From assembly GCA_031263015.1 (NCBI GenBank), contig JAISGN010000008.1, positions 186,001 through 250,000 of the forward strand: DNA of 64,000 nucleotides, written 5' to 3'. Of the stretch, positions 54,260-62,692 are shown piece after piece (the first letter of the stretch is position 1; each line of letters opens with the position of its first letter). Position numbers and translations under genes: made by a program. The stretch is from Bacteroidales bacterium. Its GTDB lineage: Bacteria > Bacteroidota > Bacteroidia > Bacteroidales > P3. A model generated the notes under the pieces. It had not been told where the DNA came from. It saw nothing but the letters and a program-made list of their open reading frames with translations, and made no database searches.

Positions 54260-54640
54260 TTATAATCCTATGAAAGATGAATATGCTGCTGCGTCTTTAA
54301 GAGCATCTGCTTCGGCAGGATTTGTTAATCGTATTTTAACAATCCATCCCTCTCCATAAGGATCATTGTTGATAGCGGCAGCATTATCTGATATGCCTTC
54401 GTTAAACTCTAATACTTCACCGGACACAGGCATCAATATATCGGAAACTGTTTTCACTGCTTCAATAGTGCCTATGGTTTCATTCTTATCTAATGTCTCG
54501 CCGACAGTATCAACATCAACAAAAACAATATCTCCTAATTCGTGTTGTGCAAAGTCGGTTATGCCGATGTAAGCCTCATCTCCTTCTATTCTGAGCCATT
54601 CGTGGTCGTCAGAATACCTTAAACCTTGTGGTATATTCAT
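54260..54640 (-). CDS. gcvH: glycine cleavage system H protein
   Basis: 126 residues, usual length. The lipoyl-carrying lysine lies in [20 protein letters not shown] (family ESVK(A/T)xSD). It shuttles the aminomethyl group between GcvP and GcvT. N-terminus [10 protein letters not shown] is canonical. It is separate from gcvT (39.5 kb). Confidence 0.96.
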   Translation of the reverse strand: MNIPQGLRYSDDHEWLRIEGDEAYIGITDFAQHELGDIVFVDVDTVGETLDKNETIGTIEAVKTVSDILMPVSGEVLEFNEGISDNAAAINNDPYGEGWIVKIRLTNPAEADALKDAAAYSSFIGL

Positions 54641-54683
54641 ATCTTATTCTTATTTGTTATATTTTTATTATAATTTTAGGGTG

Positions 54684-54691
54684 CAAAGATA
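54684..54691 (-). promoter_or_regulatory. -7 promoter box TATCTTTG of gcvH
   Basis: Exact minus-strand TAnnTTTG followed by CACCC, 44 bp before gcvH. It sits close to the end of the upstream subtilase gene (54709). Confidence 0.6.
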
Positions 54692-54708
54692 ATATATTTT
54701 TTGATTTG

Positions 54709-56853
54709 CTATCGTTTAATCACCTTTTTTACCAAATTAAACGCCGAAAACCTGATATTTAAATAGTATATCCCGGTAGCCAAACCTGATAAATCAACGC
54801 TGTTACTGCTCTTTATTTCCATCAACTGCCGTCCGGTAACATCGGATACGATGATTGATTTAATCGGAATATCCGTTGCAATATTTACAACGCCTGTTGT
54901 CGGATTCGGATAGACTTTTACGTTTGCCATTTGCTCAACAGAACTCATTGAAACCTTATTCACAGCCTCTTTAACAGCAGCCAGCGCATCAACCTTGCCG
55001 TATCCCCACGTGTAATCGGGCAAAGAATGACCGGTATAGTTGTCTTGTCGTGCGGTTTGCAAAAGAATTTCCCTTACTTGTTCGGATGTCAAATGCGGAT
55101 TGGCTTCCAACATCAGAGCAATCACTCCTGAAACCATCGGACACGACATTGACGTGCCGCTCATAGAGGAAAAAGTATATGTTCTCCCGTTAAAATCCAC
55201 GCTTGTCGTTGATGAGGCTGTTTCGGTGGCAAAAGAAGAATAGGAAGAGACGACTCCCTGTCCGGGAGCAGCAATTTCCGGCTTTCTAATGCCGTTTAAG
55301 TTTGGTCCTCTGCTTGAAAAATTAGATATATTGCTCGGTGTGGAAAGTGAATTGCGTATTCCGGCAGAATAAGAGGCAACAGAAATCATCCCATCGCCTA
55401 TTGCCGGCTCACCGATGCCGTATTGTACATCTCCTGCTGCAAATCCCGGCAGCGAAGCAACAAAAGGCAAGCCCCAATTGCCTACTCCGGTAGAAAGGCA
55501 AGCCAGATTCCAAGCATGAACCCAACCATCAGCCGCCGTAATTGAGACAACAGCATGATAATAGCCCTGTACATATTTTGACAACCTCACATTCCATTCC
55601 TGAATTGCACGTCCGCTGTGAGAATATCCCGTTATAGCATTATAAATCAGGCTATCCCCTTCGTTTGTTACAAATATAAAATCGTCAATACCTGCTTCGG
55701 CATTTGTGGAAAGCCATTGCGATTCATGTATCTTTTGCCATGCGTTATCATAAAGCACAATCTGCACAGAGAAATCAGCAACGCTGTCGGCAGCAAGAGT
55801 AATCGTCTCTCCCCAATAGTTATCGGCGTAAGGCGTAGGAAAGTTAAATTGAAACTCACTTGACACGGTGTCATTATTCTCGCATTTCGCCGCCAAATGA
55901 AAGGCAACATCTCCGTTGTTTCCTGCCGATGCCGTGAATACAACGCTGTCCTGCCGAGACATTTGCTCAACAAATTCATCAAAAAGCGAGCCCCCGTCCA
56001 TGCTTCCGAAGTGATATATTCCCCAACTGTTGTTTATCACAAGTCTTTTGCCTTCTGCTTTTGCCACATCCCTCATCCACGAATATGCATTCAAGACATC
56101 CGCTTCGGAAACCTTCCATGTGGCAAACAATAAGTCCGCTCCGTAAGCAATACCCCTGTATTGTGTGCCTGCTCCGCCGCCTCCCATTATTCCTCCTACG
56201 TGTGTGGCATGCGAACCGTAATCATAAATATTTGCGGTGTCGGTTTGTGCCGCCAATAAGGCTTCTTTTGTCGTCAGAAACTCACCATATCCGTAAATTG
56301 TGTCATTAACAGCAGTGCGAAACTGGTCCCACGCCGCTAAAATGCGGTATTCATTCATTGAAGTGTCGTAAAAAGTCGGATGAGTATAGTCCGTACCCCA
56401 ATCACAGTCGCCAATAATGACGCCTTTGCCCGTATAGCCCTGCGGCAACTCCATTCCGCTATGCACATAGTCGGCATTGATGTCCTGAGTAGCCTTTTTG
56501 AGATTGGGAGCGCCCACCTTGCGGGCAGCATCTATTGCCTCAATACCCTTAATGCTCAATACATTCTCAACCTGTGCCACAGGAACAAAAGCAACCAAGA
56601 TTTTACCGGCACCGGAAGTTACTTTGCAGCCCATAGACCTAAGTTTGGTTTTTACATTATCAACATCCGCCGCCTTAATGATAACAGACAGAAAATCCTT
56701 ATCATCAAATCGTTGTATGGAATACTTCTTCGGAATGATACTGGTTGCTTTACCTTGCGAATTAACAAAAGAACGGAGATTCAAACCTACTTCCTGAGCC
56801 GTCAAAGGTGCTAAGCACAGACTTAAAAGCCCACATAATAATATTTTCTTCAT
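54709..56853 (-). CDS. S8 family serine peptidase with type IX secretion signal
   Basis: 714 residues with signal peptide (LCLAPLTAQE). The subtilisin triad lies in DCDWGTDYTHPTF (Asp), GSHATHVGGIMG (His) and SSMSGTSMSCPMVSG (Ser). An insertion of about 150 residues separates the His and Ser blocks, with an inserted beta domain. The C-terminus is a T9SS type A sorting domain (KVYPNPTTGVVNIAT, then SDVTGRQLMEIKS and LSGLATGIYYLNIR), so the protease is exported by PorSS and anchored or released at the surface. The organism must therefore carry a T9SS. Confidence 0.95.
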   Translation of the reverse strand: MKKILLCGLLSLCLAPLTAQEVGLNLRSFVNSQGKATSIIPKKYSIQRFDDKDFLSVIIKAADVDNVKTKLRSMGCKVTSGAGKILVAFVPVAQVENVLSIKGIEAIDAARKVGAPNLKKATQDINADYVHSGMELPQGYTGKGVIIGDCDWGTDYTHPTFYDTSMNEYRILAAWDQFRTAVNDTIYGYGEFLTTKEALLAAQTDTANIYDYGSHATHVGGIMGGGGAGTQYRGIAYGADLLFATWKVSEADVLNAYSWMRDVAKAEGKRLVINNSWGIYHFGSMDGGSLFDEFVEQMSRQDSVVFTASAGNNGDVAFHLAAKCENNDTVSSEFQFNFPTPYADNYWGETITLAADSVADFSVQIVLYDNAWQKIHESQWLSTNAEAGIDDFIFVTNEGDSLIYNAITGYSHSGRAIQEWNVRLSKYVQGYYHAVVSITAADGWVHAWNLACLSTGVGNWGLPFVASLPGFAAGDVQYGIGEPAIGDGMISVASYSAGIRNSLSTPSNISNFSSRGPNLNGIRKPEIAAPGQGVVSSYSSFATETASSTTSVDFNGRTYTFSSMSGTSMSCPMVSGVIALMLEANPHLTSEQVREILLQTARQDNYTGHSLPDYTWGYGKVDALAAVKEAVNKVSMSSVEQMANVKVYPNPTTGVVNIATDIPIKSIIVSDVTGRQLMEIKSSNSVDLSGLATGIYYLNIRFSAFNLVKKVIKR

Positions 56854-56879
56854 ATCAAAAGGTATTATAATTAGTATTG

Positions 56880-56887
56880 CAAATATA
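56880..56887 (-). promoter_or_regulatory. -7 promoter box TATATTTG of the subtilase gene
   Basis: Minus-strand TAnnTTTG followed by CAAT, 27 bp before the start. Confidence 0.55.
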
Positions 56888-56933
56888 CAAATTTCTTTTC
56901 ATTACAAGGCAATTAGCGTTCGCCGCACGGATA

Positions 56934-57172
56934 GTGCGTTAAAATTTACCGCACTTACATTCTATTTTTACCAAAGGCTGTTTGTGCGTGTCGCACTGAC
57001 ATTACTTTTTTATAAGAGGCTGTTTCGCTAAAATGAAAGGCTGTTTTATTTTAACCAAACGCTGTTTCATTTTACTAAAACGCTGTTTTATTTTAACCAA
57101 ACGCTGTTTAAGAAAAAAATAATGTCAGTGCGACACGCACAAACAGCCTTTCATTTTAACCAAACAAACTCT
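56934..57172. repeat. 21-bp lattice repeat array 15 (longest phase run)
   Basis: Cores start at 56973, 57015, 57036, 57057, 57078, 57099, 57141 and 57162: 189 bp with no phase error. Left cap GTGCGTGTCGCACTGAC (56984) and right cap TGTCAGTGCGACACGCAC (ending 57140) are exact inverted copies. A further degenerate left cap (GTGCGTTAAAATTTACCGCAC) is at 56934. It sits between divergent subtilase and sirtuin genes. Confidence 0.94.
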
Positions 57173-57187
57173 CATATTCTTTTTTCT

Positions 57188-57195
57188 TACATTTG
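57188..57195 (+). promoter_or_regulatory. -7 promoter box TACATTTG of the sirtuin gene
   Basis: TAnnTTTG followed by CAGG, 21 bp before the start. Confidence 0.6.
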
Positions 57196-57216
57196 CAGGA
57201 ATAAAAAGGCAAAATT

Positions 57217-57906
57217 ATGAAACAAAACATTGTTGTATTAAGCGGAGCGGGCATTTCGGCAGAAAGCGGCTTGGGAACATTCCGCGATAACGGCGGTCTA
57301 TGGGAACGATATAAGATTGAGGACGTTGCAACGCCTGATGCATGGGCAAGAAACCCTGATTTGGTGCGGGATTTCTACAATCTGAGGCGAAAAGAAGCCC
57401 TTGCCGCTCAACCCAATGAGGCTCACAGGCAATTAGTGAGGCTTGAAGAAAAATTTAATGTCAATATAGTAACTCAAAACGTTGATGCGCTGCACGAAAG
57501 AGCGGGAAGCACAAATGTTTTGCACCTTCACGGCGAATTAAACAAACTTTGCAGCCAGACCAAACCTGATTATATTGTGCCCATTGAGGGTTGGGAACAG
57601 ACAAAAGATATGAAGGATGATGACGGAACGCCGTTACGACCTTTTATTGTATGGTTCGGCGAGGCTGTTCCCAACATTGACAGGGCTATTGCTTTGTGTC
57701 GTGCGGCTGATGTGCTGATTGTGGTCGGTACTTCTTTGAATGTCTATCCTGCTGCGGGCTTAAAGGACTATTGTAATAAGGGTTGCCGAAAATATTTCAT
57801 TGATCCGAAATCTCCGCAGGGCGGTTTGCCATCGGGTTTTCAGCATATTAAAGACGTAGCATCGCAAGGCATCAGAACCATTGTTGATTTGCTGACGGCG
57901 GAATGA
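57217..57906 (+). CDS. cobB: SIR2-family NAD-dependent protein deacylase
   Basis: 229 residues. NAD-binding signatures are VLSGAGISAESGLGTFRD, TQNVDALHERAGS with the catalytic HLHGEL histidine, and VVGTSLNVYPAAGL. It removes acyl groups from protein lysines and releases nicotinamide. The region that normally carries two CxxC zinc pairs (after HGELNKL) has a single cysteine, so the structural zinc is probably absent, as in some other Bacteroidota sirtuins I recall. The RNase R-like gene follows. Confidence 0.92.
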   Translation: MKQNIVVLSGAGISAESGLGTFRDNGGLWERYKIEDVATPDAWARNPDLVRDFYNLRRKEALAAQPNEAHRQLVRLEEKFNVNIVTQNVDALHERAGSTNVLHLHGELNKLCSQTKPDYIVPIEGWEQTKDMKDDDGTPLRPFIVWFGEAVPNIDRAIALCRAADVLIVVGTSLNVYPAAGLKDYCNKGCRKYFIDPKSPQGGLPSGFQHIKDVASQGIRTIVDLLTAE

Positions 57907-57922
57907 AGTACGGAAATTTTAG

Positions 57923-57930
57923 TACCTTTG
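57923..57930 (+). promoter_or_regulatory. -7 promoter box TACCTTTG
   Basis: TAnnTTTG match 25 bp before the RNase R-like gene, 17 bp after the sirtuin stop. Confidence 0.55.
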
Positions 57931-57955
57931 TTCGTATAAAACATATCAAGCCCTG

Positions 57956-58711
57956 ATGAAAAAAGTCTCCAAATTAGAACAATCAATCATAGTTGTATTC
58001 ACCGCATATCCCTTCTCACCGCAGAATGCACGGCAAATAGGAGCAAAAATCGGCATAAAAGACAAATCATCCCGCCAAATAATTTATCAGAACCTCATCT
58101 CGCTTGCCAAGAAAGGCGTTTTATCCCGCACAGAGGACGACAGATTTTGCTTAAACGCCGCCGCATTGCCGTCAATAGCCCCAGAAAAATTATTTTCGGG
58201 CGTAGTAAATGTCAGAGGCAGGAGAATATTCGTATCAAGAGACGATACGGGAGAAGAGGTCTTGATTCGCCAGCGACATACTCTTAATGCGTGCCATCAG
58301 GACAAAGTTAAAATTTTTGTTTTCCCCGTTAGACGGCACGGAGAGCAAGAAGGAGAAATCATAGAGGTGATAAAGCGGGCACGAACGACCTTTACGGGAA
58401 CGATAAACAAGATAAAAGGAGAATATCTCTTGTTTTGCAACTCGCCAAACGTGCCTTTCAAAATACATATCGCCAAAAAAAATCTCTCAACGGCTACCGA
58501 AAAACACAAAGTCCTTGTTGAAATCGTGTCTTGGGGCGATTCATTTTCTTTACCGCAAGGAAGAGTGATAAATGACTTGGGTCCGGAAGGCACAAACGAA
58601 GCAGAAATGCTGTCAATTCTTACTTCCAACAATTTTCCTTTGACATTCGGCAAAGAAAGCCTTACAGAAATTCGCTCATTGTTGGAAGAGAGAGACAGAA
58701 ACGGCATTTAA
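57956..58711 (+). CDS. RNase R-like protein lacking the RNB catalytic domain
   Basis: 251 residues matching only the N-terminal third of RNase R/VacB. A winged-helix-like start (KLEQSIIVVFTAYPFSPQNARQIGAKIGI) is followed by two cold-shock-type domains: GVVNVRGRRIFVSRDD plus KVKIFVFPVRRHGEQEGEIIEVIKR, then FTGTINKIKGEYLLF. It ends with the pre-catalytic linker GPEGTNEAEMLSILTSNNFPLTF. The stop falls just before where the RNB nuclease domain should begin, and the next 30 bp lead into another gene with no RNB remnant. The frame and promoter are intact, so it may still make an RNA-binding protein. It could be a fixed truncation or a decaying gene. Confidence 0.7.
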   Translation: MKKVSKLEQSIIVVFTAYPFSPQNARQIGAKIGIKDKSSRQIIYQNLISLAKKGVLSRTEDDRFCLNAAALPSIAPEKLFSGVVNVRGRRIFVSRDDTGEEVLIRQRHTLNACHQDKVKIFVFPVRRHGEQEGEIIEVIKRARTTFTGTINKIKGEYLLFCNSPNVPFKIHIAKKNLSTATEKHKVLVEIVSWGDSFSLPQGRVINDLGPEGTNEAEMLSILTSNNFPLTFGKESLTEIRSLLEERDRNGI

Positions 58712-58742
58712 TCGGTTTCTTACCTCAATATTCATAGTTTTT

Positions 58743-59201
58743 ATGGCAAAACAGGCAGATAATATCAACAAACCTAATTTCAATATCAGCATCATACGGA
58801 TTTCAACCTTGTTGCAGGGCTTTATGTTAGCGAATCAAATCAATAAAACGCTGCCTTTTAAGTTTCATAAGGAGGAAAATTTTGACCGAATGCACGAATG
58901 TTTTGTTTTTTACAGCTCTTGTCATCGTATATTGATGTTGCTGATTGGCAATAACGCCTTTGATAACAGCCAAAGGCTGATTAAGGCATTTGATAATGAG
59001 GATTACCTGTTTGCAATCATTGGTCGCAATCACCAAAGCATAGGAGAGCAGTTTCTTTCCTGCATTTCATCCGTCAGAGACATCAATCCGCTGAATTCTT
59101 ATCTTGTTTTCCCACCTCAAAATCAAGCAAATACGGTATCAGACAAACTCTTGCTAAAATTAATTGAGTATAAAGAAGACGTATTGGGCATTTTGGAATA
59201 G
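58743..59201 (+). CDS. uncharacterised protein, possibly IPExxxVDY-like
   Basis: 152 residues, no signal or membrane segment. The order of blocks (IIRISTLLQGFMLANQINKTL, ECFVFYSSCHRILMLLIGN, EDYLFAIIGRN) resembles the small Bacteroidota IPExxxVDY family of unknown function, but the naming motif itself is not visible. It follows the RNase R-like gene by 31 bp and may share its transcript. Confidence 0.45.
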   Translation: MAKQADNINKPNFNISIIRISTLLQGFMLANQINKTLPFKFHKEENFDRMHECFVFYSSCHRILMLLIGNNAFDNSQRLIKAFDNEDYLFAIIGRNHQSIGEQFLSCISSVRDINPLNSYLVFPPQNQANTVSDKLLLKLIEYKEDVLGILE

Positions 59202-59207
59202 CGTTCT

Positions 59208-59312
59208 TTGCTTCCGCCATAATATTCTTTGATTTCGCTGTAACGTTATCTGATTTCGCTATAACGTTGTTTGATTTCGTTATAATGTTGTTTGATTTCG
59301 TTATAGCCTTAT
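59208..59312. repeat. second 21-bp-period repeat family, locus 2
   Basis: Units like TTGATTTCGCTATAACGTTG start at 59208 (decayed), 59229, 59250, 59271 and 59292, exactly 21 bp apart. They resemble the 53.7-kb units (TTGATTTTATCGCGATGTTGC) and share the period, but not the sequence, of the other sixteen arrays. Confidence 0.9.
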
Positions 59313-59361
59313 CAGCATTCATTATCGGCAAAGGGCTTTATGTTTTTGTTAAAAAAAACAT

Positions 59362-59369
59362 TATCTTTG
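59362..59369 (+). promoter_or_regulatory. -7 promoter box TATCTTTG of iorAB
   Basis: Exact TAnnTTTG followed by CAATC, 38 bp before iorA. Confidence 0.65.
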
Positions 59370-59406
59370 CAATCTCTATATATGATAAATTTAATACTAA
59401 CAACTT

Positions 59407-61017
59407 ATGGATAAACTTTTATTATTAGGAGACGAAGCAATAGCTCAAGGTGCTATTGATGCGGGATTGTCCGGCGTTTTCGCCTATCCCGGAACTCCTT
59501 CTACGGAAATAACAGAATATATACAGGATTCGAAAGAAGCAAAAGACAAAGGAATTAGAAGCAACTGGGCTGCAAATGAAAAAACGGCTATGGAAGCGGC
59601 ATTAGGTATGAGTTACGCCGGCAAGCGTGCTATTTTCTGCTGCAAACACGTGGGAATAAATGTCGCAGCCGACCCTTTCCTCAATTCAGCCATTACAGGA
59701 GCAAACGGAGGCTTGATTTATGTTGCCGCAGACGACCCTTCAATGCACTCTTCGCAAGATGAGCAGGATTCTCGCTTCTATGGAGATTTTGCTTTCTTGC
59801 CTATCTTGGAGCCAAGCAACCAACAGGAAGCATATGATATGGTTCATTACGGATTTTCTTTGAGTGAGAAGTTCGGATTGCCTGTCTTGATGCGCATAAC
59901 CACGCGTATGGCTCACTCTCGTGCGGCAGTAGAGCGTCATAACCTTACCGCACAAAATCAAATGTCTATTCCGCAAAACCAAAATCAATTCATATTGTTG
60001 CCTGCCAATGCAAGAGTGTCGTATAAGTCCCTTTTGGCAAAGCAGGACGACTTAATGAAATCGGGAGAGCAAAGCGGATTTAATTCTTATACCGATGGAG
60101 CGGACAAATCTATGGGTATAATTGCGTGCGGCATTGCTTACAATTATTTAATGGAGAATTGCGAAGGCGGGAAGTGCAGATATCCTGTGCTGAAACTTTG
60201 TCAGTATCCGGCGCCTGAGGCAATGATTGAAAGATTATATAATGAGTGTGATTCCATCCTTGTTTTGGAAGAAGGGCAACCGCTAATAGAAAAATCCTTA
60301 CGCGGTATGCTCAACAAGGGAAAAAGGATTAAAGGACGTCTTGACGGGACTTTGGAACGCACAGGCGAATTAAATCCGAATATGGTAGGAAAAGCATTGG
60401 GTAAGGCTTTACCTGACACTCTTCCTGTGCCGTCTTTTGTTGCCGGACGCCCGCCTAAATTATGCGATGGCTGCCCTCATATTGATTCTTTCCTTGCTTT
60501 GAACGAGGCAATAGAGCCTTACGGACGGGGAAGAGTCTTTTCCGACATCGGATGCTATACTTTGGGAGCATTACCGCCCTATAAAGCAATCTATTCTACG
60601 GTTGATATGGGTGCATCTATCACTATGGCAAAAGGAGCTGCGGAAGCCGGCTTGCGACCTGCTGTTGCAGTCATCGGAGACTCAACTTTCACACACAGCG
60701 GTATGACAGGATTGCTGGATTGCTGCGTTGATAACATTCCAATCACTATTATGATTTTGGATAACGACATTACAGGTATGACAGGCTCGCAAAAATCGTC
60801 AGCAACGGGCAGAATAGAATCCATTTGTAAAGGAATAGGCGTAGAAGAGGCTCATATAAGAGTTATAACTCCGTTAAAAAAGTTTCACGATCAGAATGTA
60901 GCAATAATAAAAGAGGAATTGGAATATCAGGGAGTATCTGTTATCATTCCGAGACGTGAATGCCTTGTATGGCTTAAAAGGAAACTCAATTTGGCAAAAA
61001 GAAACAAACAGGACTAA
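59407..61017 (+). CDS. iorA: indolepyruvate:ferredoxin oxidoreductase, alpha subunit
   Basis: 536 residues. It oxidatively decarboxylates aryl pyruvates (from Trp, Phe, Tyr) to aryl-acetyl-CoA with reduction of ferredoxin. The N-terminal domain has FAYPGTPSTEITEYIQ and NEKTAMEAALGMSYAG. The TPP site is GDSTFTHSGMTGLLDCCVDN with DNDITGMTGSQ. Archaeal-type IorA ends in a double 4Fe-4S ferredoxin domain; here the protein ends soon after IIPRRECLVWLKRK, so that domain is missing. iorB follows after 28 bp. Confidence 0.93.
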   Translation: MDKLLLLGDEAIAQGAIDAGLSGVFAYPGTPSTEITEYIQDSKEAKDKGIRSNWAANEKTAMEAALGMSYAGKRAIFCCKHVGINVAADPFLNSAITGANGGLIYVAADDPSMHSSQDEQDSRFYGDFAFLPILEPSNQQEAYDMVHYGFSLSEKFGLPVLMRITTRMAHSRAAVERHNLTAQNQMSIPQNQNQFILLPANARVSYKSLLAKQDDLMKSGEQSGFNSYTDGADKSMGIIACGIAYNYLMENCEGGKCRYPVLKLCQYPAPEAMIERLYNECDSILVLEEGQPLIEKSLRGMLNKGKRIKGRLDGTLERTGELNPNMVGKALGKALPDTLPVPSFVAGRPPKLCDGCPHIDSFLALNEAIEPYGRGRVFSDIGCYTLGALPPYKAIYSTVDMGASITMAKGAAEAGLRPAVAVIGDSTFTHSGMTGLLDCCVDNIPITIMILDNDITGMTGSQKSSATGRIESICKGIGVEEAHIRVITPLKKFHDQNVAIIKEELEYQGVSVIIPRRECLVWLKRKLNLAKRNKQD

Positions 61018-61045
61018 TAAAGAAACAAAAGAAAGGATAAAAGAA

Positions 61046-61624
61046 ATGAAAATAGATATAATACTATGCGGAGTCGGAGGTATGGGAGCGTTGTCTTCGG
61101 CAGCCATCATATCAAAAGCAGCGCTGGATATGGGAATGTATATGAAGCAATCCGAAACTCACGGTATGAGTCAGCGAGGCGGAGATGTGCAATCGCATTT
61201 GCGTTTGTCGGATTCGCCGATTGCTTCCGACCTTATACCGCAAGGAGAGTGCGACATAATTTTGTCGGTTGAGCCTATGGAAGCCTTACGCTACCTTCCG
61301 TATCTGCACAAGGACGGATGGATAATTTCAAATGAGAATCCGTTTATCAATATCCCTAATTACCCGGACAGGAATCTGATTTTGGACGAATTTAAGAAGA
61401 TAAAAAATCACATACTCTTTGATGCGGACAAAATAGCCAAAGAAAGCGGAAATCCGAAAGGCACAAATATGGTTGTTCTCGGTGCCGCATCAAAATATTT
61501 GCAGATAGACCTGGGGAAATTGGAAGATGCGGTGCGCGAAAGTTTCGCAAGAAAGGGCGAAGATGTCGTTAATGCGAACATAAATGCCCTTAGAGCGGGA
61601 CGAAAGGTCGCAGATGCGATGTAA
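61046..61624 (+). CDS. iorB: indolepyruvate:ferredoxin oxidoreductase, beta subunit
   Basis: 192 residues from the ATG at 61046 (MKIDIILCGVGGMG). A longer in-frame start at 60956 would overlap iorA by about 60 bp and adds a charged stretch without domain, so it is rejected. The gamma-type acceptor domain shows GVGGMGALSSAAII, QSETHGMSQRGGDVQSHLRL and GTNMVVLGAASKY. It pairs with IorA. Confidence 0.92.
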   Translation: MKIDIILCGVGGMGALSSAAIISKAALDMGMYMKQSETHGMSQRGGDVQSHLRLSDSPIASDLIPQGECDIILSVEPMEALRYLPYLHKDGWIISNENPFINIPNYPDRNLILDEFKKIKNHILFDADKIAKESGNPKGTNMVVLGAASKYLQIDLGKLEDAVRESFARKGEDVVNANINALRAGRKVADAM

Positions 61625-61707
61625 GACGCCGCAAGGTCTGTAACGAAGGCTGTTTTTTACTACCGCTGCCAAGCATTACGGACATCACTTCTTATTTAAT
61701 CAAAATG

Positions 61708-61820
61708 AAACGCCGTTTAAATTTTCTAAACGGCTGTTTCATTTTTACCAAAGGCTGTTTTAGAAAATTAAAACAGCCTTTCGTTTTGGTATAACAAAGC
61801 ATTGTCAGTCCGACACGTAC
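61708..61820. repeat. 21-bp lattice repeat array 16
   Basis: Cores start at 61708, 61728, 61750 and 61771. The second is one base early, the only off-lattice core in the window; 61708 to 61750 is still exactly 42 bp. The right cap reads GTCAGTCCGACACGTAC (to 61820). It lies between iorB and the ZIP gene. Confidence 0.88.
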
Positions 61821-61834
61821 TTCTGAAAAAATAG

Positions 61835-61842
61835 TATCTTTG
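61835..61842 (+). promoter_or_regulatory. -7 promoter box TATCTTTG of the ZIP gene
   Basis: Exact TAnnTTTG followed by CTCG, 37 bp before the start. Confidence 0.6.
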
Positions 61843-61878
61843 CTCGCAAAACCAAAACCTTAAAAAACATTACCGATA

Positions 61879-62670
61879 ATGAGAGAGATTTCATGGGTTC
61901 TTGCAGGCACGGGCTTCATCTTTGCCATGACGACATTAGGAGCGGCTATGGTGTTTTTTTTCGGAAAGAATATGAAGCCGATTTATCAAACGATTTTCTT
62001 GGGATTTGCTGCCGGCGTAATGATTGCGGCATCTGTCTTCGGGCTTCTTGTGCCTGCGATAGACAATGCAACAAGCAGCGGCTCCATAGGCTGGCTTCCT
62101 GCTGCGATTGGCTTCGTTCTGGGCGTTCTTTTCCTGCTTGGTCTTGACAAAACGATACCTCACCTTCATCCGAACCTTAATCTGCGTGAAGGACCGCCCT
62201 CTTCCGCCAAACGAAGCACGCTTTTGGTCTTCGCAGTTACGCTTCACAATATTCCGGAGGGCATGGCGGTCGGCTTATCCTTCGCTCTGGCGGCACAAAA
62301 CCCTGCCGACACATCGCTATACTTTGCCGCAATTGCATTAGCCTTAGGTATAGGAATACAAAACTTCCCCGAAGGAGCAGCAGTGTCGCTTCCGCTAAGG
62401 CAGGAGGGCATGAAAAAATCACGAGCCTTTACAATAGGTATGCTTTCGGGCGTAGTAGAACCTTTATTCGGCTTTTTGATGGTGTTCTTGGCAAGTTTCA
62501 TTCAGCCGATAATGCCTTATATGCTGTCCTTTGCAGCAGGGGCAATGCTCTATGTTGTTGTTGAGGAACTAATCCCCGAAGCCCATCTGGGGGAACATTC
62601 AAACATCGGCACAATATCTGTTATGGCGGGGTTTTTGCTGATGATGATTTTGGACGTTGCTCTTTCCTGA
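61879..62670 (+). CDS. ZIP family metal transporter
   Basis: 263 residues with eight predicted membrane helices. The paired metal-binding motifs are HNIPEGMAVG (helix 4) and NFPEGAAVS (helix 5); the second has Asn in place of the usual His/Asn position, within the family range. A short His-containing loop (KTIPHLHPNLNL) follows helix 3. Family members import zinc or other divalent metals into the cytoplasm. Convergent with trkH. Confidence 0.9.
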   Translation: MREISWVLAGTGFIFAMTTLGAAMVFFFGKNMKPIYQTIFLGFAAGVMIAASVFGLLVPAIDNATSSGSIGWLPAAIGFVLGVLFLLGLDKTIPHLHPNLNLREGPPSSAKRSTLLVFAVTLHNIPEGMAVGLSFALAAQNPADTSLYFAAIALALGIGIQNFPEGAAVSLPLRQEGMKKSRAFTIGMLSGVVEPLFGFLMVFLASFIQPIMPYMLSFAAGAMLYVVVEELIPEAHLGEHSNIGTISVMAGFLLMMILDVALS

Positions 62671-62692
62671 CGATTCATATAGCGTAAGGATG

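Noticed and set aside
57956-58711. Frameshifted full-length RNase R
   Set aside because: No RNB-domain sequence is found in any frame before the next gene, so a simple frameshift does not explain the short protein.
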